From positions 1 through 14,448 of the forward strand of contig CAZIYW010000130.1 of the NCBI GenBank assembly GCA_964543525.1: a DNA stretch of 14,448 nucleotides, given 5' to 3'. Below the pieces are notes generated by a model. The model did no database searches and was not told the DNA's origin. It worked only from the letters and a program-made list of their open reading frames with translations. Both the position numbers and the translations under genes were made by a program. Below, in pieces: positions 6,877 to 13,972 of the stretch (the stretch's first letter is position 1; every line of letters starts with the position of its first letter). Source of the DNA: CBDVBE01 sp964543525 (lineage in GTDB: Bacteria; Fibrobacterota; Chitinivibrionia; Chitinivibrionales; JANQEN01).

Positions 6877-6909
6877 CAATCAGCGGGTTACTAAAAGCTT
6901 ATTACGTTT

Positions 6910-6935
6910 GTTATATTTCTGGTAATAAATATAAC
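6910..6935. promoter_or_regulatory. 9-bp perfect inverted repeat upstream of the propeller gene
   Basis: GTTATATTT (6910-6918) and AAATATAAC (6927-6935) are exact complements around CTGGTAAT. The site ends 53 bases before the ATG of the propeller gene, a usual place for a dimeric repressor or activator site or a leader hairpin. No T-run follows in either direction that would make a good terminator. No regulator is identifiable. Confidence 0.35.
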
Positions 6936-6988
6936 GATGTGTTTATTTATACCCTAATGGCCAATCCACACACAAAAAAGGAGAACCT

Positions 6989-8209
6989 ATGAGCAATACC
7001 TCAAAAAATAACAAAATAATCTGTATTGTAATTATGTCTCTTACGGCCGCCCTGTTCGCTCAATCACGATGGCATAAGGAAAATTCCGGTACCAATAGAG
7101 ATTTGTCTTTTGTAACCGTAATTAACGATTCGGTTTTTGTTGTTGGCGACAGCGGTACAATATTAATCTCAACCAACGGCCATGACTGGAACATGCAACA
7201 GACCGGAACCAGTTTCTCACTCGCCGGACTAACCGGCAACACTGAAAAGCTTGTCACGGTTGGTGAAAACGGAACAATTTTTACCTCCGATAACCGCATC
7301 GACTGGGTAAAAGAACTCAGCGGTACTGAAAGAAATTTAAATTCCGTAACCTGGGATGGAGAAAAATTTGTTGCTGTAGGTGATAGTGGAACAATTATTA
7401 TCTCTTTTAACGGTGTGTCATGGATAAATAAATCAACCGACAGTGAATTTATGCTTAAATCTGTTGCCTGCAACAATACAACACTGGCTGCGGTGGGAAG
7501 AAAGAATACAGTCTGGGATTCATGTGCCGTTATCCTGACATCCACTGACGGCGTATCATGGAAAAGTCAAAGCGTAGAACAGTATGCCCCGCTTAACCAT
7601 ATACTCTGGAATGGATTAAAATTTTATGCCGTCGGCTGCAATAGTACAATTCTCAATTCAATCGACGGTAATGAGTGGAATATCTGTAATGCTGGTTCTG
7701 TTGGTTCTCAGGAGTTAACGTCAATAACAAAGTATTTTGACAGGTATTTAACGGCATTCGGAGAAAATTATCTTTTTTTTTCCTATTTTGATGATATGTT
7801 ATGGACTGAATATGAACCAAGCAGCCTTCCGCAAACAACCTTACAGTCCATAGCCTGGCTCGATCGTTATATTCTTTTTATCGCTGTAGGAATCAATGGT
7901 ATGATTTATACAGCGGAAGATGATGACACATCGGTTCTGATTACAATTGATAAAAACTCTCAAAACAGAAATATCGATATTTGCATATCCAATAAAATTC
8001 TCAGGGCTTTTATTCCTCATAACATGATGAAAGGTAATGTGTCGATTGAAATTTATTCCCTGACAGGTAAAAAGATACTTGCAACATCTAATTCAACCGC
8101 GGATTGCGAATATACTCTGGCTCTTACAAATTGCGCTCCCGGCGTTTATCAGCTCAGTGTCAACAACGGCAGAAAGAGACTTACCAGGCAATTTATTTAT
8201 TCACATTAG
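6989..8209 (+). CDS. Secreted beta-propeller (BNR/photosystem-stability-factor-like) protein with C-terminal sorting domain
   Basis: A 406-residue exported protein with a signal peptide (residues 1-25, ending A-L-F-A-Q). Seven repeats of about 40 residues follow, each with a G-x-x-G-T-I-x-x-S-x-[ND]-G-x-x-W core: at about 27-68, 69-107, 108-147, 148-192, 193-231, 232-273 and 274-311 (the last two degenerate). Seven blades suggest one closed propeller, typical of binding domains; no catalytic motif is seen. Residues about 317-406 form a beta-rich tail (V-S-I-E-I-Y-S-L-T-G-K-K-I, then P-G-V-Y-Q-L-S-V-N-N-G-R) like a T9SS type A sorting domain and like the tail of the GH9 protein upstream. AGGAG (6979-6983) lies 5 bases before ATG. 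Ligand unknown; carbohydrate or surface binding is inference. Confidence 0.8.
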   Translation: MSNTSKNNKIICIVIMSLTAALFAQSRWHKENSGTNRDLSFVTVINDSVFVVGDSGTILISTNGHDWNMQQTGTSFSLAGLTGNTEKLVTVGENGTIFTSDNRIDWVKELSGTERNLNSVTWDGEKFVAVGDSGTIIISFNGVSWINKSTDSEFMLKSVACNNTTLAAVGRKNTVWDSCAVILTSTDGVSWKSQSVEQYAPLNHILWNGLKFYAVGCNSTILNSIDGNEWNICNAGSVGSQELTSITKYFDRYLTAFGENYLFFSYFDDMLWTEYEPSSLPQTTLQSIAWLDRYILFIAVGINGMIYTAEDDDTSVLITIDKNSQNRNIDICISNKILRAFIPHNMMKGNVSIEIYSLTGKKILATSNSTADCEYTLALTNCAPGVYQLSVNNGRKRLTRQFIYSH

Positions 8210-8318
8210 ATTTTCTGGGAAGCGTTGCCAGTCTTCATTAATCTTCAGCGGCGGTATTATCTCTCATACAGGTTTATTGAGTCACACGCCCGGCACACTT
8301 TTTGTGCTGCCAACAGTG

Positions 8319-8342
8319 ACGGAGGTATTTTAGTACCTTAAA
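8319..8342 (+). repeat. Left inverted-repeat end of the element
   Basis: The arm begins ACGGAGGTA and includes a small palindrome (AGGTA...TACCT, 8323-8338) that could form a hairpin of the kind HUH transposases recognise. It matches the right arm at 20 of 24 positions in inverted orientation. Confidence 0.65.
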
Positions 8343-8351
8343 GATTCACCT

Positions 8352-8695
8352 TTACCGCCAATATTTTCGCATACCTCTACCCTCCTGATCAAGCATACGT
8401 GAAACTGCAGGACTCAGAACACAATAGTAACAAGCTATCTCTGTAAACGGTGTACCACAAAACTAATTCATCAGACGATAAAGAAGCCGTCCAAATACAA
8501 ATACATGAAGATGATAGTGATTATCCATCAACACCAAGGCGCAAAATGTATACCCGGTCTGCTATATTCACTCAGACAACATTGATAATAAATATTCACA
8601 CTCCTAATTTTCACTAAAAATGCGCCTTTCTCTATTCCCAGTGGTATTATGTTGCTCACAGCACCAGGGGCTGGTCAGGCGTACTTTACGTGGTG
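8352..8695 (-). pseudogene. Decayed Y1 (HUH) transposase, IS200-like/RAYT family
   Basis: Three minus-strand pieces in shifting frames match successive parts of the family. About 8675-8580 reads P-G-A-V-S-N-I-I-P-L-G-I-E-K-G-A-F, the usual start (P-G-A-x-Y-H-V-x-x-R-G). About 8551-8463 reads A-L-V-L-M-D-N-H-Y-H-L-H-V, the strongly conserved L-M-x-N-H-x-H-L motif with the metal-binding H-x-H, and ends at a TAG (8465-8463). About 8436-8352 reads A-C-Y-Y-C-V-L-S-P-A-V-S-R-M, resembling the C-terminal C-R-Y-V-x-L-N-P-V-R-A-x-M segment, ending at TAA. Frame changes, in-frame stops and missing middle parts show that it is dead. The order and strand of all three pieces agree, which argues against chance. 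Confidence 0.72.
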
Positions 8696-8732
8696 AGGTA
8701 AGAAAATACTGTAAATATCTTTTATTGGGGAT

Positions 8733-8756
8733 TTAAAAGTATTAAAGTACCTCCGT
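8733..8756 (-). repeat. Right inverted-repeat end of the element
   Basis: Read on the minus strand it begins ACGGAGGTACTTTAATAC and mirrors the left arm at 8319-8342. The four mismatches fit an old, unselected element. Confidence 0.65.
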
Positions 8757-8936
8757 TCCAATCTACGTCCCCATCCAGTCCGATTAAATCACCCATTTTG
8801 CCCTATTTCCCACAAATATAGTGCGCATTCCCCAATAAATTATTAGATTATAGTATACAGAGGGTCTAATACATCTCTTTTTGATTCTGAAAATTCCATC
8901 ATAAATATGTCAGGTGGGGAGCTTATTTATGGATCC

Positions 8937-8996
8937 ATGATAAAACGGGGATTAATGGTGATTATTGCGGTAATTGCTTTTAATCCGTCAAAATGA
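8937..8996 (+). CDS. Possible 19-residue leader peptide upstream of the VWA gene
   Basis: The sequence AGGTGGGGAG (8912-8921) is followed at 8929 by ATG-GAT-CCA-TGA. A second ATG at 8937 overlaps that stop as ATGA and opens 19 codons (M-I-K-R-G-L-M-V-I-I-A-V-I-A-F-N-P-S-K). The frame ends at TGA 8994-8996, directly on the VWA ribosome site. The peptide is basic then hydrophobic, like a signal peptide. An imperfect hairpin (8945-8955 with 8980-8988) overlies it. It could be a leader, a relic of a lost signal peptide, or chance. Confidence 0.25.
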   Translation: MIKRGLMVIIAVIAFNPSK

Positions 8997-9011
8997 GGGG
9001 GGTCAGGGACC

Positions 9012-12000
9012 ATGGTTCGTCACTACAGCAAGCACCGTATCCGGTGTTTTTTTTGTTTTATCAGCCTTTATATCTTTATCCAGACCACTTTAGCTGAAGA
9101 AGCGTGCAAATTCATGTATACCGGTTATCCGGAGTTTTTAAATAACCGGACGCTGGTACTGCCCGATGAAGTCGTTGCCATGTCTGAGTATGTTCCGGTG
9201 TATGATGCGGCGCACCTGGTGCATGAAGGCGAGCCTGCATCGATATTTTTTATCATCGACAATTCGGTCAGTATGCTACAGACCGATCCGGGCGGCTCGC
9301 GATTTACCGTTGTTCATGACCTCATTGACTCGATATATCAGCGAAGTCCCAACTCTGAAGTGGGCATTTCCGTATTCAGCGGTGTTATGAAATTCAAGGA
9401 GGAGGACGATGCTATATTCGAGAGCGTGCATAATTATCTGGGCTGTTATATCCCCCTGTTGAAACTCAATAAGGATTACAATGGCAGGACCGGGTATGAA
9501 ATTCTTAAATTCTATATGGAGACAAACAACGGGCAGATGATATATCAGGGGGATGTCTTTTCCGGCACCCATATCAATGCGGGTTTTGAAGCGGCAAAGA
9601 AGGCCATGAGTGTGGCGCTGTACCCGAAAGATTACCAGTTCGTTATCTTTTTCTCGGACGGCGAGGCCAATGTGAACAACCTCCTGGTGCCGACTAACTA
9701 TTATGTTCAGGGGGAGAATGTGCCGACCACATTTACCGTGTATTTCGGTGAGAGCGCTTTCCAGAACCTTCAGACCATGACCAACAATATCAAAAGCAAC
9801 GGCTATTCATCATCAAATCACCTTTCCAATCTCTGGTCCATTGAGACTGATTATGAAACACTGATGAAGCTGCTCATGGAGAATGTTATTCACATAGTAA
9901 TTCAGCAGGAAATAAAGTATACGCCTGAGGAATTAACGGTAAATTCGATAAACCCGATAACCGGCTGGGACAGCGCTGGTTTTCTTTTTGGCGAGATGTT
10001 CGAGCTCTTTCCGACCAATGATTTTGAATATGTCATCGTGTATGATGTGTTAATAGACACACTCATAAGAGCCGGTATTCCGCGGTATGATACAACCCAT
10101 GTTATTAAATACACCGTTGAAATTCAGGAGAGTGCGCCGCTGCCGGATTCGGTTGAATTAACTTGCTGGGGAAGAAGGCTTGAGTTTTATCATGACAACA
10201 CCCTGATAACCGGCGCCAATGAAAAAATGGAGGAGCTGGAAATCAGGTTTACTCCTTACGAGGTTGACACCTTTTATGTGTATGAGGATGTGGAAGTCAC
10301 CATCACCCACGCTTTCGGCACCCCGAAGGATGTTGAAAAATTTACCCTGGCTGAGGTGGGCAATTATTTCTCGCATACATTCCCCCGGACAGTCGCAACG
10401 GCGAATCCCGGAGATAATACTCTTCAGCACCAGGATCCGGACAGTATCATCGCGACGTTCAAGAACCCGAACCTGTTCCTTGACACTCTGCGCATCGCCA
10501 TTCCCTACAGTATCAGCGCAATGGTCGTGCTCGAGCAGGGCATATACTTTGATAACAACGCGGACGGCCATGTGGACAGTCTGTATATCAAATTCGCCGA
10601 CGTTGCTGAGGAGGAAATACAGAATAACCTCGATGAGATAATGAATGAAATTGAACTGCCCGCGTTTCGCGATTTCAGTAATCTGAAATATGAATATGCA
10701 GACATGGGCATTGCGGTATCGTTAAAAGAGAACGCCCCGGAAATACATACATACATTACCGATGAAGACAAGCTCGTAGTCCCGAATCCGCTGTATCTGG
10801 CAAGCGGCGCACTCCTGGCAAAAAAAAGCGTGGACATTATCGATTCCATGGCACCGGTTATCATGCAGGCAAGCCTGATAGATTCTCTGTCCGTTTCATC
10901 GCACGATGAGCTTACGGTCGTGTTTTCGGAGAGTGTGGGTACCGTTACCGACAAACGGCCGTTCAGATTTTACTGCACCGGTGCAGATAAGACCTACAAC
11001 GCGGATCTGAGCGTGATCAGTCAGAATGACGAAACCGGTGTGTTCGAGGTGGAATCGGTTGACGGTATTGACAAAATCGTTGACGGTGACTCAATCCGTA
11101 TCAACTGGGAGCTGTCCGGTGATAATATCTATGATGCAGCCGGTAATAATCAGGACAATCCCAGAAATATCAGACGTGAGATAGCAGTTACCGTTATTAA
11201 GGATATGATCCGTGTAACGAAAGGGATTTACTACGACAACAACGCCGACGGTCGTGTCGATAGTGTATACTTCACGGTCTCCGGCGATAAATTCCCGGAG
11301 AATGCCGATGCGGTTGCCGATGAGCTCGGCAAACACCTTCCTGCCTGGCGTAAATTTACCATTGACAATTCATATATCCATACTGACGGCGTATCGTACA
11401 GTGTTACCGAAGGCCTCGGCGATGCAGGTATGACCTATATCACCACCGACGATATTTTTATAATTCAAAAAGAGATAGAACTACCCGACGGCGGTGTACT
11501 TGACAAAGTCACTCTGACTATGGAAGACGCCATGGCGCCGGTTATTATGAAAGCGAGCGTGGTCGACTCCCTCGATCCCGAAGGAACCGATATACTGACC
11601 GTTATCTTTTCCGAGACGGTTGCCGGTATAACGGAAGAACGTCCCTTTTTATACTATCGTCCGGGAGAAAACAGGGACTTTGATGCCTGTCTCAACACAC
11701 TCAGTCAGAACGAGAATGCCGGTGATTTTAAAATTACACGTATTGAAGGGGTTGAAGCCTTTGAAAACGGTGATTCAATACGAATCTATTATAAGAGCGA
11801 GATCTCAGACAAGCTTGACAATGAACAGACCAATCCTGAAAATATCCGTCGGGAAATAGCGGTTACAAAAATTTCCATGAATTATGACGTTGTCCTGAAA
11901 TCGACTGTTCTGGATTATAACGAGGTCACTGATCCCGGCGACCTGGTTAATAATGAGTGTATCAAGGATCTCCTGGCCGGTACTGATGAGCACTACACGG

Positions 12001-12299
12001 GTCTTATGATTATTACGGTTGAGCCCGACGACAGTACGAAAGTTACGGATCTTGACAGCCTGGCAGCCACCCTGAGTATCTATGACGCAGTCGGTAATGT
12101 GCTGCTGGAAGGCGCGGATATGTGTTTCGATAATACAAGGAGACGTCTGGTGTATCTGTGGGACGGCCGCAATCCGCAGCAGCGTAAGACCGGCGGCAGC
12201 GCATACGCTGCAATTGTACCGGTTCGTTTTTTCTGCGGCAACAAAGAAGAGAAGCAGCGTAATCGCACAATCTACGGCACAGTCGGCGTGAGAGATTAA
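9012..12299 (+). CDS. Large secreted von Willebrand A domain protein with tandem EF-hand-like repeats
   Basis: A 1095-residue exported protein. Its signal peptide (residues 1-28, ending T-T-L-A) precedes a VWA domain at about 76-300 with a complete metal site: D83-N-S85-V-S87, T186 in G-T-H-I-N and D216 in F-F-S-D-G-E. Residues 301-500 are beta-rich and unrecognised. Two homologous units follow (about 503-728 and 736-953). Each opens with G-I-Y-[FY]-D-N-N-A-D-G-x-V-D-S, an EF-hand/dockerin-like calcium loop, and later has M-A-P-V-I-M-x-A-S, F-S-E-[ST]-V and N-I-R-R-E-I-A-V-T. The end (about 1020-1095) is FlgD-like (L-S-I-Y-D-A-V-G-N-V, then L-W-D-G-R-N-P). GAGGGGGG (8995-9002) is 9 bases before ATG. 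An adhesin or scaffold role is inferred. It probably shares a transcript with the protease gene 43 bases downstream. Confidence 0.82.
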   Translation: MVRHYSKHRIRCFFCFISLYIFIQTTLAEEACKFMYTGYPEFLNNRTLVLPDEVVAMSEYVPVYDAAHLVHEGEPASIFFIIDNSVSMLQTDPGGSRFTVVHDLIDSIYQRSPNSEVGISVFSGVMKFKEEDDAIFESVHNYLGCYIPLLKLNKDYNGRTGYEILKFYMETNNGQMIYQGDVFSGTHINAGFEAAKKAMSVALYPKDYQFVIFFSDGEANVNNLLVPTNYYVQGENVPTTFTVYFGESAFQNLQTMTNNIKSNGYSSSNHLSNLWSIETDYETLMKLLMENVIHIVIQQEIKYTPEELTVNSINPITGWDSAGFLFGEMFELFPTNDFEYVIVYDVLIDTLIRAGIPRYDTTHVIKYTVEIQESAPLPDSVELTCWGRRLEFYHDNTLITGANEKMEELEIRFTPYEVDTFYVYEDVEVTITHAFGTPKDVEKFTLAEVGNYFSHTFPRTVATANPGDNTLQHQDPDSIIATFKNPNLFLDTLRIAIPYSISAMVVLEQGIYFDNNADGHVDSLYIKFADVAEEEIQNNLDEIMNEIELPAFRDFSNLKYEYADMGIAVSLKENAPEIHTYITDEDKLVVPNPLYLASGALLAKKSVDIIDSMAPVIMQASLIDSLSVSSHDELTVVFSESVGTVTDKRPFRFYCTGADKTYNADLSVISQNDETGVFEVESVDGIDKIVDGDSIRINWELSGDNIYDAAGNNQDNPRNIRREIAVTVIKDMIRVTKGIYYDNNADGRVDSVYFTVSGDKFPENADAVADELGKHLPAWRKFTIDNSYIHTDGVSYSVTEGLGDAGMTYITTDDIFIIQKEIELPDGGVLDKVTLTMEDAMAPVIMKASVVDSLDPEGTDILTVIFSETVAGITEERPFLYYRPGENRDFDACLNTLSQNENAGDFKITRIEGVEAFENGDSIRIYYKSEISDKLDNEQTNPENIRREIAVTKISMNYDVVLKSTVLDYNEVTDPGDLVNNECIKDLLAGTDEHYTGLMIITVEPDDSTKVTDLDSLAATLSIYDAVGNVLLEGADMCFDNTRRRLVYLWDGRNPQQRKTGGSAYAAIVPVRFFCGNKEEKQRNRTIYGTVGVRD
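10518..11870 (+). repeat. Two long tandem coding repeats within the VWA gene
   Basis: Unit A (10518-11195) and unit B (11217-11870) encode about 220 residues each. They share the order: calcium-loop motif, M-A-P-V-I-M, F-S-E, R-P-F, S-Q-N-[DE]-x-x-G, G-D-S-I-R-I, N-P-x-N-I-R-R-E-I-A-V-T. The DNA has diverged while the motifs persist, so the duplication is old and the protein is under selection. Confidence 0.85.
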
Positions 12300-12342
12300 A
12301 AGGCAGATTCATTCCTCCCCTGCAATGTAAAACGGAGTTCGA

Positions 12343-13758
12343 ATGAAACGGTATACAAATACAGTATTATTTCTTTCGGTACTGATTCTATTATGCCAGT
12401 ATAGTGTATATCCGGGAATAATGGACATGCCCCTTTGTCCGCAGGAGATGAGTAAATGGTGCTGGGCAGCCTGTTGTGAGGCTGTCTTAAAGACCTATGA
12501 TATTAACAATGTCAGCCAGAATGACATTGTCATCCACATTCACGGCAGTGTTGTGAACGAAGGCGGCGGTGAATATGACATGGTAAAAGCACTGAACGAT
12601 CTGGGGGATTGTGACGCACAGCGGGTGGGCAAAGTCCCGGAAGCGGATTTAAAAAAGCATGCGGACAACAATAATCCCCTGATTATCGGCTGGATAATCC
12701 CGGCACAGAATCATGCAGTGGCATATGCCGGCTATAATGAGAAGAGAGGGAACCGTGTGTATAAAATCATGAATCCCGGCGGATCCTGGATGATGATGAC
12801 TTATCAGGCTATAGAGACGGCAAACAATACGGGCGTGTGGCAGGCCTCGGTAATAACTGAAAAGGGACTCCCTAAGATTAAATTGACGACCCTGAACAAC
12901 AGCGGTGTCTTTGCGCAGGGAGATACCACCGCAATCAAATGGGAGGCCAACTTTGACGGCACCGTTGCAATCGAGCTTCTGAAAGGCGGTACTGCTCTCA
13001 ATACTATTGCTTCATCAGTGCCGGTAACGCCTTCTTCGTATGACTGGGCGATTCCAACGGATCTTGATGACGGGAGGGATTATAAAATAAAGATAGCCAA
13101 AACGGATCAGCCGACGGTATTTGATGAAAGCAATTTCAACTTTACACTGAATACGGTACCGTCATTCACCTCCGATTCATCGGCTGAAACGGTGATAAAC
13201 GAGCCCTGGGAATTCACCGTTTCGGTCCATGACAACTGTGCTCCCGACAAACTGGCATTCAGTGTCTCGCCGGACATTCCCGACGGTATAACCCTGGAAT
13301 CGAATACCGATTATACCGCAACACTGCAAGGCACGCCCGTCAAAGAGGGAACGTTTACTTTTACCATCATGGTTCTTGACGACATTCTCATTGATCCGGT
13401 GGTACAGAACTTCACGCTCACGGTAGTGGACATTTCGGAAATATCATTTACCGACCATACTCCCGACAAACACGCCCCCGTTTTTACCGCCTGCCCGAAT
13501 CCCGCACAACTCGGCAGACAGGAAATCAGCTTTATGGTAAAGTATCCTCTTATTGTATCAGGGGAAATTACTATATGTGATGCTACCGGTTCTCATATTG
13601 ACAATATACCCGTTACGAAAAACGGCACCTACACCTGGGATTTGAAACACCGTCGGGGAAACAGAGTTGGTTCAGGAGTTTATCTGGCGATACTTACCGT
13701 ATGTGAGCAGTATGGCGCATGCAATTCGTATCGCATACCGGTGGGAGTGAAACGATAG
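12343..13758 (+). CDS. Secreted papain-like cysteine protease (AvrRpt2/C39-like) with Ig-like domains and FlgD-like tail
   Basis: A 471-residue product with a signal peptide at residues 1-24. The protease domain spans about 28-172. Q34 (oxyanion hole) and C40 in K-W-C-W-A-A-C are six residues apart, as in papain. The histidine is H124 in Q-N-H-A-V-A-Y-A-G-Y and the third residue is N144 in K-I-M-N-P-G-G, so the triad is complete. Next come a Kre9/KNH-like beta domain (about 178-268), a putative Ig domain (He_PIG-like, about 270-365) and a FlgD/T9SS-like tail (about 375-471: A-C-P-N-P-A, then G-S-G-V-Y-L-A-I). GGAG (12334-12337) is 5 bases before ATG. It follows the VWA gene by 43 bases, probably in one operon. 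The target is unknown; processing the VWA protein or host/prey proteins is inference. Confidence 0.83.
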   Translation: MKRYTNTVLFLSVLILLCQYSVYPGIMDMPLCPQEMSKWCWAACCEAVLKTYDINNVSQNDIVIHIHGSVVNEGGGEYDMVKALNDLGDCDAQRVGKVPEADLKKHADNNNPLIIGWIIPAQNHAVAYAGYNEKRGNRVYKIMNPGGSWMMMTYQAIETANNTGVWQASVITEKGLPKIKLTTLNNSGVFAQGDTTAIKWEANFDGTVAIELLKGGTALNTIASSVPVTPSSYDWAIPTDLDDGRDYKIKIAKTDQPTVFDESNFNFTLNTVPSFTSDSSAETVINEPWEFTVSVHDNCAPDKLAFSVSPDIPDGITLESNTDYTATLQGTPVKEGTFTFTIMVLDDILIDPVVQNFTLTVVDISEISFTDHTPDKHAPVFTACPNPAQLGRQEISFMVKYPLIVSGEITICDATGSHIDNIPVTKNGTYTWDLKHRRGNRVGSGVYLAILTVCEQYGACNSYRIPVGVKR

Positions 13759-13874
13759 TGCCGGTAATCAATTCTTATTGAATATAGACGATATAATTCC
13801 ACCTCGGCCTCGAAGATTAACCTGTTAAAAGCAATTCGATGAAGAGGACGATCTGTCAATCGTTAACACAAACT

Positions 13875-13924
13875 GATCAAGTAACGCTTGATCCGGACAA
13901 TGTAAGCCGGATGGATGATTCATC
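13875..13924 (+). promoter_or_regulatory. Stacked, partly competing hairpins in the leader of the C25-like gene
   Basis: Three hairpins lie in the 214-base gap. GATCAAG/CTTGATC is 13875-13881 with 13887-13893. ATCCGG/CCGGAT is 13891-13896 with 13907-13912. GATG/CATC is 13914-13917 with 13921-13924. The first two share bases 13891-13893, so they cannot both form fully. No T-run follows, so a terminator is unlikely. No known riboswitch consensus is recognised. The rest of 13759-13972 shows no gene. Confidence 0.35.
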
Positions 13925-13972
13925 TATCGGGTTTTAACGGGAATACTTTTTCATAAATCGGGAGGGGCCATT

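Larger units (their letters stand above)
6430..6988. other. Gene-poor gap with degraded DNA
   Basis: No intact gene is visible in this 559-base gap. It contains a perfect 13-bp inverted repeat (6562-6663), a minus-strand phosphofructokinase fossil (6662-6876) and a 9-bp inverted repeat (6910-6935) upstream of the propeller gene. Bases 6430-6561 look unconstrained. The 60-codon frame at 6411-6593 shows no recognisable protein, and I see no terminator after the GH9 gene. Confidence 0.6.
8319..8756. mobile_element. Remnant of an IS200-like/REP-associated (RAYT-type) transposable element
   Basis: The ends are 24-base imperfect inverted repeats: 8319-8342 (starting ACGGAGGTATTTTAGTAC) against the complement of 8733-8756 (starting ACGGAGGTACTTTAATAC), 20 of 24 identical. 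Between them lies a minus-strand Y1 transposase relic. At about 438 bp the element is shorter than an intact copy would be, so internal deletions are likely. No flanking direct repeat is visible, as expected for HUH elements. The exact ends are my estimate from where the arms stop matching. Confidence 0.6.
8210..9011. other. Gene-poor gap with a mobile-element fossil
   Basis: This 802-base gap holds no intact long gene. Bases 8319-8756 are an element with inverted-repeat ends and a decayed transposase. Bases 8210-8318 show only a small GGCACA/TGTGC hairpin (about 8292-8309) without a T-run. Bases 8757-9011 hold two tiny overlapping reading frames and the ribosome binding site of the VWA gene. 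TTGATT (8881-8886) with AAATAT (8903-8908, spacing 16) is a weak possible promoter. Confidence 0.6.

Noticed and set aside
8079..8333. 84-codon frame overlapping the propeller 3' end
   Set aside because: Mostly antiphase to the sorting domain, with no ribosome site, and it ends in the transposon left arm.
9276..9572. Minus-strand frame in the VWA gene
   Set aside because: Shadow of the VWA domain coding strand.
13875..13924. Known riboswitch such as cyclic-di-GMP or cobalamin
   Set aside because: The hairpins lack the conserved loop sequences of these classes as I know them.
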